Source: Vibrio cyclitrophicus (GTDB lineage Bacteria; Pseudomonadota; Gammaproteobacteria; Enterobacterales; Vibrionaceae). From it: a stretch of 36,676 bases of DNA. Where the stretch lies: contig CP065368.1 in assembly GCA_023206055.1 (NCBI GenBank), positions 1-36,676 of the forward strand. Direction: 5' to 3'. The position numbers were made by a program, and so were the translations under genes. This document shows positions 22,527-29,713 of the stretch, in pieces (the stretch's first letter is position 1; each line of letters opens with the position of its first letter). Below the pieces are notes generated by a model. It worked only from the letters and a program-made list of their open reading frames with translations. It was not told the origin of the DNA and did not search any database.

Positions 22527-22893
22527 CGTGATCGTAAAACATGATTATCACCTGGATGATGAACAGCTGGCCGTTTTGGCCGGCTACGCTAACGGGCTGG
22601 ATGATTTCGATATTTGCCAATCATTGGAACTTAGCCCCGCCGAACTCAAAACCCTAGAGTTGGATATTCGCGCCCAACTCGATGCCCACACCACCCCGCA
22701 CATGATCAGCCGTGCGTGGCAATTGGGCGTTTTGGCCAGTCGTGCTATTTGCCTGGTTTTGGCGCTAGTTACCAGTTTTCACGCGCTTGACCCAAACATG
22801 ACGCGAGTTAGAACCCCAATGAGAAACACCCGTAACCCAACCACGATTGCCCGCGTTCGCCAGGCTGGAAGAAACAAAGGATTAAACGCATGA
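22516..22893 (+). CDS. LuxR-type HTH protein without sensor domain (125 aa)
   Basis: Residues 13-75 follow the GerE/LuxR C-terminal HTH pattern: LDDEQLAVLAGYANGLDDFDICQSLELSPAELKTLELDIRAQL, then ISRAWQLGVL. It has no autoinducer-binding domain; the C-terminal part (about 70-125) has a hydrophobic helix (AICLVLALVTSFHAL) and a basic Arg-rich tail (RVRTPMRNTRNPTTIARVRQ). LuxR-type proteins occur in some phage-plasmids. It overlaps both neighbours. Its target is unknown. Confidence 0.72.
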   Translation: MMTDVIVKHDYHLDDEQLAVLAGYANGLDDFDICQSLELSPAELKTLELDIRAQLDAHTTPHMISRAWQLGVLASRAICLVLALVTSFHALDPNMTRVRTPMRNTRNPTTIARVRQAGRNKGLNA

Positions 22894-23486
22894 ATAAAGC
22901 CCAGTTAATTAACCAGTCTTCGGGCACCTTTGAATATTACACCCCTGAAATTTGGGTGAATGCCGCGCGTGAAGTGATGGGCGGGATTGAATTGGATCCG
23001 GCCAGCTCATTAACGGCCAACCTTGTGGTAATGGCCGATCACTTCTTTGATGAAGAAACCAACGGCCTGGAACAACCTTGGATAGCTCAAAGCCTTTGGA
23101 TGAATCACCCCTTTCACCGTGGTGAAAAGCCTTGCCCAACCAACCGCGACAAATGCAAAAAGAAAACCTGTAAAACGCGCGGGTATCACATCGATACCCC
23201 GATCCCCAGCAATATGGATTGGGTTACTAAACTGATCAGCGAATATGAAGCCGGCAACGTGAAACAAGCGATTTGCATCAGCTTTGCTTCGACCTCTGAA
23301 GGTTGGTTTAAAAAACTGCTCAAGTACCCGCAATGTTTCCCTAATGGCCGGATCCAGTATTACAAGCCGGACGGCACCCTAGACAACAACGTAACCAAGG
23401 GCAGCTGTTTAACCTACCTTGGCCCCGATTACCTGAAGTTTGCCGACGTTTTCAAACGCTATGGCACCGTAAAGATTGCAATTTAA
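22890..23486 (+). CDS. Phage Dam-like N6-adenine methyltransferase, NHPF motif (198 aa)
   Basis: It follows the phage Dam family (PF05869-like): FEYYTPEIWVNAAREV, GGIELDPASS (AdoMet site, residues 31-40), the catalytic block LWMNHPFHRGE (residues 69-79), then a late GRIQYYKPDG motif. The usual NPPY/NPPF is NHPF here (Asn72-Phe75), and a Cys-rich insert follows (Cys82, Cys89, Cys94) that may bind zinc. The altered residue may lower or change activity. The host or phage DNA could be its substrate. ATGA coupling with the upstream gene. Confidence 0.78.
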   Translation: MNKAQLINQSSGTFEYYTPEIWVNAAREVMGGIELDPASSLTANLVVMADHFFDEETNGLEQPWIAQSLWMNHPFHRGEKPCPTNRDKCKKKTCKTRGYHIDTPIPSNMDWVTKLISEYEAGNVKQAICISFASTSEGWFKKLLKYPQCFPNGRIQYYKPDGTLDNNVTKGSCLTYLGPDYLKFADVFKRYGTVKIAI

Positions 23487-23495
23487 GGAACTCCC

Positions 23496-23597
23496 ATGGA
23501 CGCAACCACACAAGAACTAAAACGCCTGAATACACTTGAAAACCTGTTACAGCATAGCACTGACGATTTACTGGCCGCTTTCCTACAATCCTATAAC
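23496..23597 (+). pseudogene. 5' fragment of a coiled-coil protein gene split by an IS (34 codons)
   Basis: It starts ATG 23496 with the SD AAGGA 6 bases upstream. The sequence MDATTQELKRLNTLENLLQH leads to ...FLQSYN at the IS junction; with the IS in place the frame ends at TAG 23610-23612 after GYAD. Removing the IS and one 8-base duplicate joins ...QSYN directly to HQNGDWDDM of the 25504-26268 part in frame, giving an original protein of 288 residues. Confidence 0.88.
23590..23597. repeat. Target-site duplication, left copy
   Basis: CCTATAAC directly abuts the left IS end and matches 25496-25503 exactly. Eight base pairs is the usual ISL3-family duplication. Confidence 0.92.
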
Positions 23598-23611
23598 GGG
23601 TATGCGGATTA

Positions 23612-23643
23612 GAGTGAGTATTGATTAATTTGTATACTCACTC
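23612..23643 (-). terminator. Inverted repeat at transposase end
   Basis: GAGTGAGTAT-N12-ATACTCACTC is a perfect 10-base inverted repeat that includes the transposase stop (23640-23638). It could terminate transposase transcription or block readthrough from outside; there is no good T tract. Confidence 0.4.
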
Positions 23644-24972
23644 TTTACTAATAAGCTGAAAGTCCCAGTCGTGTGTATTTGCTTGTTTCTTATACTGTTC
23701 CCAAACCTCAAGGAATCGACCAACGGTAGTGCCATGGAAAGACATCTCAGGCTCATCAATCAAGATCATTTCTGTTGGCTCTGGGATTGGTTGGTTCAAT
23801 GAGTTCACTGTAGTCTCTAAGCCACCTTTGGTGTAAAGTAACTTAGCTCTAAGAACTTCAAAGCTGTACCCACGACCATTTCTAAACACAGCTTTAATCG
23901 TGTTGTTTAGACTCTCTGTAACGGCATTTGTGTATGGATAATCCCACCAATTGAAGATGTACTCATGCCAGTTATCTATCGCACGTATAGCATCTTTGAA
24001 ATGACGTCGAACAGCAGGAGTCGATAGTGCTTTCCAGTTCTCCCAATACTCCTCAGCCAGTTGTCTAGTTGGCATATCCCACATGCCTAAATACGCCTCT
24101 TTAGCGTTGTAGACCTCCATTAACTCAGGAAACTCATTAGTCCAGAAGTCAAAAGAAGCCAATTCATTAAGCCCTTTGATGTTGTCTCTGCGCTTCAAAA
24201 GTATCTTGCGGTCGTTCTTGAGCTTCTTACGTTCTTTGTCCGATAGCTCTTTGCGGATAGCTTTACGTGCTTTCTCCATTGCTTCGTTAGCCATCTTTGC
24301 AACGTGGAAGCGGTCAACAACAACAATTGCATTGGGTAGAAGTTGCTTAACAGCAGTTCGGTATGGTCGCCACATATCAATACAAACAATCTCGATTCCC
24401 TGCCACCCCTTTAAGCGTAGAATGGCTTTCTGTGTCGCATCTTGAGATCTGTCTTTACGCATATCAAGAAGTGTTCGATTCTCAATATCCGTCATTACAA
24501 GGTGCATCTTCTTACTAAAGTGCGTCTCGTCGATACCAAGGATTCGAGGAGCTTGCCAGTCGTGCTTGCCCTCAATGATCGAAACATAGTTGGCAAATAC
24601 ATTCCTAACGGTCTTCTCGTCGATACCAAGTTCACTTGCAACACTAAGAAATGGGACTTTGGCTGCACGTCGAACGATATAATCCACAGTGCGCTTCGGC
24701 ATTCTAAAGTCGTCGTGAAGCCATTCCAGTGGTTCAAAGTATGTTTTCCCACAAGGCTTGCACTTCAATCTTTTTCTGGTGAAGCTGATACGCACTGTCT
24801 TAGCGTGCATTTGAGTATCAACATAACGTTGGACTCGTTTTCCAATAGCTACTGAATCAGCAGATCTGCATTCAGGGCAATCCCTGACTACTACAACTGA
24901 TTCAGCATGTATTACATAGCTGTCTTCATTTTCATCTAGTGCTTTTACAGCAACGTTGAGTAGGTTTAGCAC
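23638..24972 (-). CDS. ISL3-family transposase (444 aa)
   Basis: N-terminal zinc-binding Cys pairs (CPEC, 32-35; CKPC, 71-74), an HTH (about 96-125, RRAAKVPFLSVASELGIDEKTV) and the DDE catalytic core: Asp148 in ILGIDETHF, Asp220 in VVVDRFHVAK, and Glu353 in TNAVTESLNN. These are hallmarks of ISL3 transposases. GTG 24972 overlaps the upstream gene by 7 bases. It reads through without a frameshift, so it should be functional. Confidence 0.96.
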   Translation of the reverse strand: MLNLLNVAVKALDENEDSYVIHAESVVVVRDCPECRSADSVAIGKRVQRYVDTQMHAKTVRISFTRKRLKCKPCGKTYFEPLEWLHDDFRMPKRTVDYIVRRAAKVPFLSVASELGIDEKTVRNVFANYVSIIEGKHDWQAPRILGIDETHFSKKMHLVMTDIENRTLLDMRKDRSQDATQKAILRLKGWQGIEIVCIDMWRPYRTAVKQLLPNAIVVVDRFHVAKMANEAMEKARKAIRKELSDKERKKLKNDRKILLKRRDNIKGLNELASFDFWTNEFPELMEVYNAKEAYLGMWDMPTRQLAEEYWENWKALSTPAVRRHFKDAIRAIDNWHEYIFNWWDYPYTNAVTESLNNTIKAVFRNGRGYSFEVLRAKLLYTKGGLETTVNSLNQPIPEPTEMILIDEPEMSFHGTTVGRFLEVWEQYKKQANTHDWDFQLISKE

Positions 24973-25412
24973 TGCTCTACTTTCTTGTCTTTTAGCTTAT
25001 TCATTAGATTTTTAAGCGTTGAGTGAGGGCTATCTTCATCACCTTCCCACGGAAACTCACTAGAAAATCCACCAATTGCTGCATGCAGACCCATCCATTG
25101 CCTAAACGACATTCCAAGAATTTCACACTCCTTGTCTTTAGCGATCAAATCTGATTTAAACAACTCCCCATCCAAGGATGAATCGACTTTTAATTCATTG
25201 AGAGCTAACTGCGCCTCAGCCATCGCCACATAAGCATTAACGGCTCTTTCAAAGTCACCAACCAGCCTATAGCCCGAAGGTACATGTGTAACTTCAAACA
25301 GCCCAAACTGTGTCATGGTCACAGCTAAGAATGGTATTTCCTTGATGGCGTTTGTTGCTGGCACTGACAAAACACCAACTTTAGTTGCAATTTCTAGTCT
25401 TCTTTGTTCCAT
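24966..25412 (-). CDS. ISL3 accessory protein (148 aa), unknown
   Basis: It is encoded just upstream of the transposase with stop/start overlap, inside the IR-bounded element. The sequence begins MEQRRLEIATKVGVLSVPAT and contains EIPFLAVTMTQFGLFEVTHVPSG and a Trp-containing SFRQWMGLHAA; no catalytic motif is seen. It could be a regulator or co-factor of transposition. It is expressed from near the right end, probably with the transposase. Confidence 0.72.
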   Translation of the reverse strand: MEQRRLEIATKVGVLSVPATNAIKEIPFLAVTMTQFGLFEVTHVPSGYRLVGDFERAVNAYVAMAEAQLALNELKVDSSLDGELFKSDLIAKDKECEILGMSFRQWMGLHAAIGGFSSEFPWEGDEDSPHSTLKNLMNKLKDKKVEQC

Positions 25413-25495
25413 TGTGTACTCACTTTAATCCGAATTGAATAATTACGATTATAAAATATTTCTTATTTCTCGTACACACTTAAATCCGAACACCC

Positions 25496-25503
25496 CCTAT
25501 AAC
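25496..25503. repeat. Target-site duplication, right copy
   Basis: CCTATAAC, identical to the left copy at 23590-23597, follows the right end of the IS directly. Confidence 0.92.
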
Positions 25504-26268
25504 CATCAAAATGGTGACTGGGACGACATGGTGGCCGAAAATGAACGCTTACAACAACAGCTGGATGGTTACAAACGCCAGGCACATGCCCAGGTTGGTG
25601 AAATTGAAGAACTGAAGAAAGAAAATGAATTTTGCCGCAACATGGCATTGAAAGCGGAAGGGATAGCGAATAAGTCCATCGGTATACAACAGGAACTGGA
25701 CCGCACCAAAGTGATGAATAAATCACTTATGGACGAAATCAAAGAGCTGAAGAAGCTCAATCCTAAGAAATTGAAGGAACAAAACAAGCGCCAACAGGCC
25801 AAAGCCATTGAAAAAGACAAGCGCATTACGCAGCTGGAAACCTACCTGAAAGAAACCGGCAAAGAGATCAAAGAACTGAAAGGCACGTTAAACCAATCCA
25901 TTGGTAAAATTGCCCAGCTTAAAAAGCAGCTGGCCCACGATACTGGCAGCGGCCTATACCACAACGGTGAACATCATCTGATCATCTGGCCACAAAAAAC
26001 CAAGATGCAGGACGAAAGCGGAAACGTGTTTGAAGGTCGTTCGTTGCTCTACCTTCACCAATCTGGACGCGGCGGCCTAATGACGTACAACCCAGATTCT
26101 GAACAAGTGAACCTGTGCGCCTCTCCACGCGGTGGCCTTCGCCCTAGTGAAGATTTGAAAGACTTTGCCCAAAACTGGCTAACTAAAGTCAACATGGTTC
26201 AAGAAGGTGCTATGAAAGAAGAAGACATGATCCCGGTGAACTATAACCCTGAATTTGACGCCGCTTAA
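25504..26268 (+). pseudogene. 3' part of IS-split coiled-coil protein (254 codons)
   Basis: The frame continues HQNGDWDDMVAENERLQQQ into a long coiled coil (about 120 residues rich in E, K, Q, L), followed by a compact C-terminal domain with TGSGLYHNGEHHLIIWPQKT and PSEDLKDFAQNWLT. It ends DAA and a terminator follows. A TTG at 25435 inside the IS, or an internal ATG at 25528, might still give a truncated product. The intact 288-residue protein is not known to me; its coiled coil suggests an oligomeric or scaffold-like role. Confidence 0.85.
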
Positions 26269-26275
26269 TCCCCGC

Positions 26276-26300
26276 CGGGGCGATCTGCCCCGCTTTTATT
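26276..26300 (+). terminator. Terminator of repressor operon
   Basis: CGGGGC-N5-GCCCCG (stem 6) is followed by CTTTTATT on the plus strand, 8 bases after the stop of the coiled-coil gene. It separates the repressor operon from the partition operon. Confidence 0.78.
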
Positions 26301-26360
26301 AAATACCCATCAAATATCCCTTGAATATCCCTGATATATCCGTTTAATATACATGTGATA
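26301..26360. repeat. Candidate partition site / parA operator repeats
   Basis: Five to six degenerate copies of AATATCC-type units recur about every 11-12 bases (for example AAATACCC, AAATATCCC, AATATCCC, ATATATCC, AATATAC). Helical phasing of short repeats upstream of a parA gene with a small RHH partner is typical of type Ib centromere or operator DNA. Similar AT-rich units occur between parA and parB (27011-27085). Confidence 0.62.
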
Positions 26361-26380
26361 TTTCAACAGGGATTAACATC

Positions 26381-27010
26381 ATGATTATAGCTATCGCACA
26401 CAACAAAGGCGGCGTGGGGAAAACAACCCTCTCTCTTAACATTGCCGCCATTCTCAAACCTGACATTATTGTGGACCAGGACACACACCAAAGCCTGGCA
26501 ATCCTTAACCAACTACGCGACGGGGAACAGCTGCCCGTTACGACTTGTAACAGCCGCAACAACCTGATCGAGATACTGAAGCAATCCGATGAAGGAAAAA
26601 CCGTGCTTATTGATTGCGGCGGGTTTGACTCGGATGTTAACCGCCTGGCCGTTGCGGCCGCTGATCTAGTTATTGTGCCGGCGAATGACGACACCACCGA
26701 ACTGATCGGACTTCGACACTTTAACCAGGTACTGGCAGAAATCAGCAAAGAAATGGACAGCCACATAACTGGCCACGTTCTATTTAACCGGGTTCACCCC
26801 AACCGCCGTAAGTTTCACGACGTGGAAGGCTTCCTGGCGAACGCTGACCACATGACGCGCCTTGATACCATCATCCCACGCCGCAAACACTACCCTGACG
26901 CCCTAGCCAGTGGCCTTGGTGTGACTGAACACAAGGCCACCAAATACAGTGATGCAGCGCGCGAAATGCACCGACTGATCGATGAAATAAAACACCGGGT
27001 TTTACTATAA
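26381..27010 (+). CDS. parA: ParA-type partition ATPase (209 aa)
   Basis: Deviant Walker A AHNKGGVGKTT (residues 7-16, signature Lys9), A' region IIVDQDTHQSL (27-39) and Walker B VLIDCGG (Asp77). The short length and lack of an N-terminal HTH place it in the type Ib/ParF-MinD-like group, which works with small RHH ParB proteins. It segregates low-copy replicons, strong support for an extrachromosomal prophage. Followed by the RHH gene after 75 bases. Confidence 0.95.
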   Translation: MIIAIAHNKGGVGKTTLSLNIAAILKPDIIVDQDTHQSLAILNQLRDGEQLPVTTCNSRNNLIEILKQSDEGKTVLIDCGGFDSDVNRLAVAAADLVIVPANDDTTELIGLRHFNQVLAEISKEMDSHITGHVLFNRVHPNRRKFHDVEGFLANADHMTRLDTIIPRRKHYPDALASGLGVTEHKATKYSDAAREMHRLIDEIKHRVLL

Positions 27011-27085
27011 TAAATATACGTTGTATATTTATCGTATATCCCAAGGATACACAAAGAATATTAAACAGATACAAGGTGAATACAC

Positions 27086-27325
27086 ATGAGCAAGGGTAAG
27101 AACTGGGACGCACTCGGCAAGGTTGGCCAAAATGCAGCACTGACAGAAAACAAAGCAGACGACAAGCCAGTGGCAACCACTAAGGCCAAACACCTGAAAG
27201 CGGTGCCGACAAGTTACTTTGATAAACATAAGGAAGTGAAGGACGCGGGAAAAACTAGCCTGGACTTTTCCGCTTATATCATTGAAGCGATCCGCGAAAA
27301 GCTGGAACGTGACGGCGCTATGTAA
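27086..27325 (+). CDS. Small ParB-like RHH partition protein (79 aa)
   Basis: A disordered basic N-terminus (SKGKNWDALGKVG... with an Arg-finger-like basic tail in ParG-type proteins) and a C-terminal ribbon-helix-helix (KTSLDFSAYIIEAIREKLERDG, residues 56-77). The order parA then small RHH gene is that of type Ib par loci. It would bind the repeats upstream of parA and between the two genes. No CTP-binding ParB domain is present. Confidence 0.82.
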   Translation: MSKGKNWDALGKVGQNAALTENKADDKPVATTKAKHLKAVPTSYFDKHKEVKDAGKTSLDFSAYIIEAIREKLERDGAM

Positions 27326-27416
27326 AAGAAGGGTAACGCCAGAAAGAATTTAGCCGGTGGGCCTCTGAACTCCACACCGGCTGGACGCAACCAACAATCA
27401 ACAGGAATTAATCGTT

Positions 27417-27566
27417 ATGTCACAAGCACAATATACAGCAATTGCCAGAACCCGTCTAACTGACCTAGCCAACATTCCCGCCGGAATGCTGATCGAGTAT
27501 CTATCAGATAAGCCAGGATGGTACCGAAGTGCGGTTTTTAAAATGCTATCAAAGGGTAGCTGGTAA
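27417..27566 (+). CDS. Very small protein after par locus (49 aa)
   Basis: Starts ATG 27417 with AGGA 10 bases upstream and ends TAA 27566. The peptide (MSQAQYTAIARTRLTDLAN..., PAGMLIEYLSDKPGWYRSAV) is mostly helical, Arg-containing and hydrophilic. A terminator follows 10 bases later, consistent with it being the last gene of the partition operon. Function unknown. Confidence 0.65.
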   Translation: MSQAQYTAIARTRLTDLANIPAGMLIEYLSDKPGWYRSAVFKMLSKGSW

Positions 27567-27576
27567 AATCGGAAAT

Positions 27577-27608
27577 AAAGCCCTGGGATGAAAGCCAGGG
27601 CTTTTTAT
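27577..27608. terminator. Intrinsic terminator, probably used from both sides
   Basis: Perfect 10-bp stem AAAGCCCTGG / CCAGGGCTTT with loop 8, and TTTTT on the plus strand; the minus strand has TTTATTT. It lies between two convergent small genes. Confidence 0.88.
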
Positions 27609-27781
27609 TATGTCGTAGATGCGTTACCCCTTATTTCATTCACTAACCCCCTTAGCAAGACAATGCCCGCCAAGGTTTCTTTTGTTACCTCATCACCAGA
27701 CTTATTCGCCTGTTCTATTATTCTCAAAATGCAACAAATATCTTTGCAAATTGCATCATTGTCATTATTTTTTATTGTCAT
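27608..27781 (-). CDS. Small protein (57 aa) convergent with par operon
   Basis: ATG 27781 with AAGGTC upstream; ends TAA 27608-27610 at the terminator. The peptide (MTIKNNDNDAICKDICCILR..., EVTKETLAGIVLLRGLVNEI) is mostly helical with three Cys residues. It runs divergent from the Xre gene at 27941. A frame on the opposite strand also exists, but it begins inside the terminator and has no SD. Function unknown. Confidence 0.6.
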   Translation of the reverse strand: MTIKNNDNDAICKDICCILRIIEQANKSGDEVTKETLAGIVLLRGLVNEIRGNASTT

Positions 27782-27940
27782 CTAATGCGACCTTAGTCCA
27801 ACCAACGAATGAAACTCAATGTAAACCACTGAGCAACAAAGCGAATATGCCCGCATGATGATTTCGTGTAAATCCCCCTCCCTAAACATGGTCCGAATCC
27901 TGCGTTAAATACCTAATATCTGTCTTATTGAGGGTAATCA
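27782..27940. promoter_or_regulatory. Divergent regulatory region of Xre gene
   Basis: 159 bases between the 57-aa gene and the Xre gene, likely with promoters in both directions. I see no clear palindromic operator. SD GAGGG lies just before 27941. Confidence 0.35.
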
Positions 27941-28300
27941 ATGTCATATGAGCCAATCGTGAGCGTTATAAAAAACAGGCGAATCGAACAGGGAATGAAC
28001 CAAAAGCAACTGGCGGCCATGTCGGGGATGAGTGAAAAAACATACCAGCGCATCGAATCCGGGGTGGCCGATATGAGAATGAGCCAATATCGGTCGATCA
28101 TTAATGCGCTGAGGCTTTCTGATCTCGATGTATCGCTGGACTTGCTTCATATTGATAAGACCACACCCTGGGACGTAGCCGCCGCCGCACGGGTTTTATT
28201 GCCGCAAACTAGGCAAAGCCTTGTAACCAGCATAATGGCTGAATGGCAGCGCAATGAGCGCCAAATAGACGCCATCCTGAAAATTAAGGACGGCCCCTGA
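27941..28300 (+). CDS. Xre-family HTH regulator (119 aa)
   Basis: The N-terminal HTH (residues 5-60: VIKNRRIEQGMNQKQLAAMSGMSEKTYQRIESG) is a typical Xre/HipB fold. The C-terminal part (about 65-119) is helical (AAAARVLLPQTRQSLVTSIMAEWQRNERQIDAIL). It is a single gene flanked by minus-strand genes, so it is not the operon repressor. It could regulate the accessory genes or the partition locus. Confidence 0.85.
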   Translation: MSYEPIVSVIKNRRIEQGMNQKQLAAMSGMSEKTYQRIESGVADMRMSQYRSIINALRLSDLDVSLDLLHIDKTTPWDVAAAARVLLPQTRQSLVTSIMAEWQRNERQIDAILKIKDGP

Positions 28301-28538
28301 TTTCTTGGTGTTTATTATGCCCATTATGTTAAATGGCTAACTTTAGCGATCATTTTAGCGGGTTCACGGCTTGCTGCTGACCAACCAAGACAAAAACACC
28401 AGTTAAGTGGTTTTCAATTGGCGTTTTACTGTGTTGTAAGTTTGTTACGGTTTAGCGGGATTTTAAGCGGGGATTTTCGGCGGTTGGTTTGGCGGCCGAT
28501 TTGCACCGAAGCCGCCAAAAGATCAGGTTTTGTACTTG
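28301..28538. other. Intergenic region with TTTAGCGG-type repeats
   Basis: It contains several copies of a TTTAGCGGG-like unit (28342, 28353, 28451, 28461 and 28474 regions, 11-13 bases apart within clusters) and a 9-bp stem TTTGGCGGC / GCCGCCAAA (about 28489-28519). Candidates are an iteron-type replication or regulatory site, or an end-of-gene hairpin for the leftward gene. No coding sequence. Confidence 0.5.
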
Positions 28539-28922
28539 TTACGCCTTCATGGCTAACAAGTCGCGCTTTTCCTGAATAGCCAGTTTAATTCCTTTCTCGT
28601 ATTCTTCATCACTCATTCTCTCGATAGAATTACGCGAGTTGTTTTTAAAAAACGCCTGGCGACCTCCTTTGTCTGCCATGTATTCAGTTAACACGTTGAC
28701 CACTTCCGCGTCACTTAACCCCACAATAGATACGCCACAAACATCATCAAGAATTGTCGCCAGCTTGCTTTGCAAAGGTGCGTCGAGATAGCCCCACATA
28801 CGGGCAACAGATGATGAATTATCGTTAACGTCACCCGTTAACAATTGATAAACATAACTTTCGCTAGAGCTTCCGCCACAGTTTATAAGACCTTTTATAA
28901 TTAGGTGTTCGTAATGTTCCAT
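28539..28922 (-). CDS. Protein of unknown function (127 aa)
   Basis: It has a Cys/Ser/Tyr-rich N-terminus (LINCGGSSSESYVYQLLTG) and a mostly helical remainder with a charged C-terminus (SDEEYEKGIKLAIQEKRDLLAMKA). It is separated by 3 bases from the upstream gene, so the two are co-transcribed. No family recognised; both genes lie in the plasmid-type half of the genome. Confidence 0.68.
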   Translation of the reverse strand: MEHYEHLIIKGLINCGGSSSESYVYQLLTGDVNDNSSSVARMWGYLDAPLQSKLATILDDVCGVSIVGLSDAEVVNVLTEYMADKGGRQAFFKNNSRNSIERMSDEEYEKGIKLAIQEKRDLLAMKA

Positions 28923-28925
28923 TTT

Positions 28926-29270
28926 CTATTCCTTATCAAATATTGTCATTTGTTCATCGTCGGTTTGCTTCAGGTCCATTTGTTGGCCCGTCCGTTCCTG
29001 GTAGATTCCGGCCGCAACATGGCGGCCAGAACGCGACAGCTGAACGCACAAACTAAGATCGGACAATCTACCGACCTCTAACACGCCCCGTTTACCAAGA
29101 ATGTGAATCCCCTTTCGGAAATTGGAAGGATCTAGATCGTCCAATCGTGACGTGGCGATCATGGTCCTAACTTTGGCCAACGGGATTGGCCCTGACTTGC
29201 CGTTTACTTCAAGAAGCGCCAGAACAAAAAGCGCATCTTTCTGGTTTTTAGATAGCCTTACTTTTGTCAT
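28926..29270 (-). CDS. Winged-helix-like plasmid-type protein (114 aa)
   Basis: The start is ATG 29270, with AAGGTG 9 bases upstream; a GTG at 29282 would add 4 residues. It looks like a small winged-helix protein: LSKNQKDALFVLALLEVNGKSGPIPLAKVRTMI, then NFRKGIHILGKRGVLEVGRLSDLSLCVQLSRSG. Proteins of this type are common on gammaproteobacterial plasmids next to maintenance genes. A DNA-binding role is likely. Confidence 0.72.
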   Translation of the reverse strand: MTKVRLSKNQKDALFVLALLEVNGKSGPIPLAKVRTMIATSRLDDLDPSNFRKGIHILGKRGVLEVGRLSDLSLCVQLSRSGRHVAAGIYQERTGQQMDLKQTDDEQMTIFDKE

Positions 29271-29449
29271 TTTCTTAATCACCTTGCGAGTGAATAAGGA
29301 AATAATAAACCCATTTCATACGCGGGTAAAGTTTAATCGACACAAAATAACCAGGAATGTGGACAGGATCAGGCAGAAAACAGCGGGGAGCGTAGACGGG
29401 TAAAGGGATACAGCAAGGCATCCCCAGAATTATGCCCAGATTCTGGGGA
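29271..29449. other. Intergenic region upstream of 28926-29270
   Basis: 179 bases with an 8-bp stem CCCCAGAA / TTCTGGGG (29422-29448) lacking a T tract, so not a good terminator. The promoter of the 28926 gene should lie here. No gene. Confidence 0.4.
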
Positions 29450-29473
29450 TAAAAACGGGTGACGGTGTCACCC
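29450..29473 (-). terminator. Terminator of the TM2-like gene
   Basis: GGGTGAC-N3-GTCACCC (7-bp stem), followed on the minus strand by GTTTTTAT; the hairpin overlaps the stop codon of the gene at 29468. Confidence 0.8.
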
Positions 29474-29713
29474 CTTGTTACTTACCAACTCTTTGATGTT
29501 ATCTATGTTCTTGTTGTGCTTATGGGTGCAGTGATCACCAATCGCAATAGCCAGAACCCAGCATACGACTGGACCAATGACTGAAGCGGCCGTGGCAACG
29601 GCAACAATTACCAAGACAAGCGCACCGGCTACCGATGAATAAAACAGCCCTAGTGGGCCAAAGAATAATGTTAGTAAAAACGAGACTAACCGTGATTTTG
29701 GATTTAAGTTCAT
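29468..29713 (-). CDS. TM2-like membrane protein (81 aa)
   Basis: The start is ATG 29713, with the SD AGGAAC upstream. It has the TM2-domain plan: NPKSRLVSFLLTLFFGPLGLFYSS (first helix with the Gly-rich turn) and a second long hydrophobic segment (VAGALVLVIVAVATAASVIGPVVCWVLAIAIGD). A polar tail follows. Single-gene unit ending in a terminator. Small membrane proteins on prophages often act in superinfection exclusion, but nothing here proves it. Confidence 0.78.
   Translation of the reverse strand: MNLNPKSRLVSFLLTLFFGPLGLFYSSVAGALVLVIVAVATAASVIGPVVCWVLAIAIGDHCTHKHNKNIDNIKELVSNKG

Larger units (their letters stand above)
23598..25495 (-). mobile_element. ISL3-family insertion sequence (1898 bp)
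   Basis: Imperfect terminal inverted repeats start GGGTATGCGGATTAGAGTGA on the left and GGGTGTTCGGATTTAAGTGT read inward from the right end, with about 15 of the first 20 bases identical. An 8-bp CCTATAAC duplication flanks it. It carries a transposase (23638-24972) and a second gene (24966-25412), both leftward, against the host operon. It is AT-richer than the phage genes. It interrupts a coiled-coil gene of the repressor operon. Both ends and genes look intact, so it may be active and recently inserted. Confidence 0.94.

Noticed and set aside
24442..24855. A 137-codon plus-strand frame within the transposase gene
   Set aside because: It mirrors the transposase reading frame on the opposite strand and has no start signals.
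27588..27785. A 65-codon plus-strand frame opposite the 57-aa gene
   Set aside because: It starts inside the terminator hairpin and lacks an SD; the minus-strand frame 27608-27781 has an SD and ends at the terminator.
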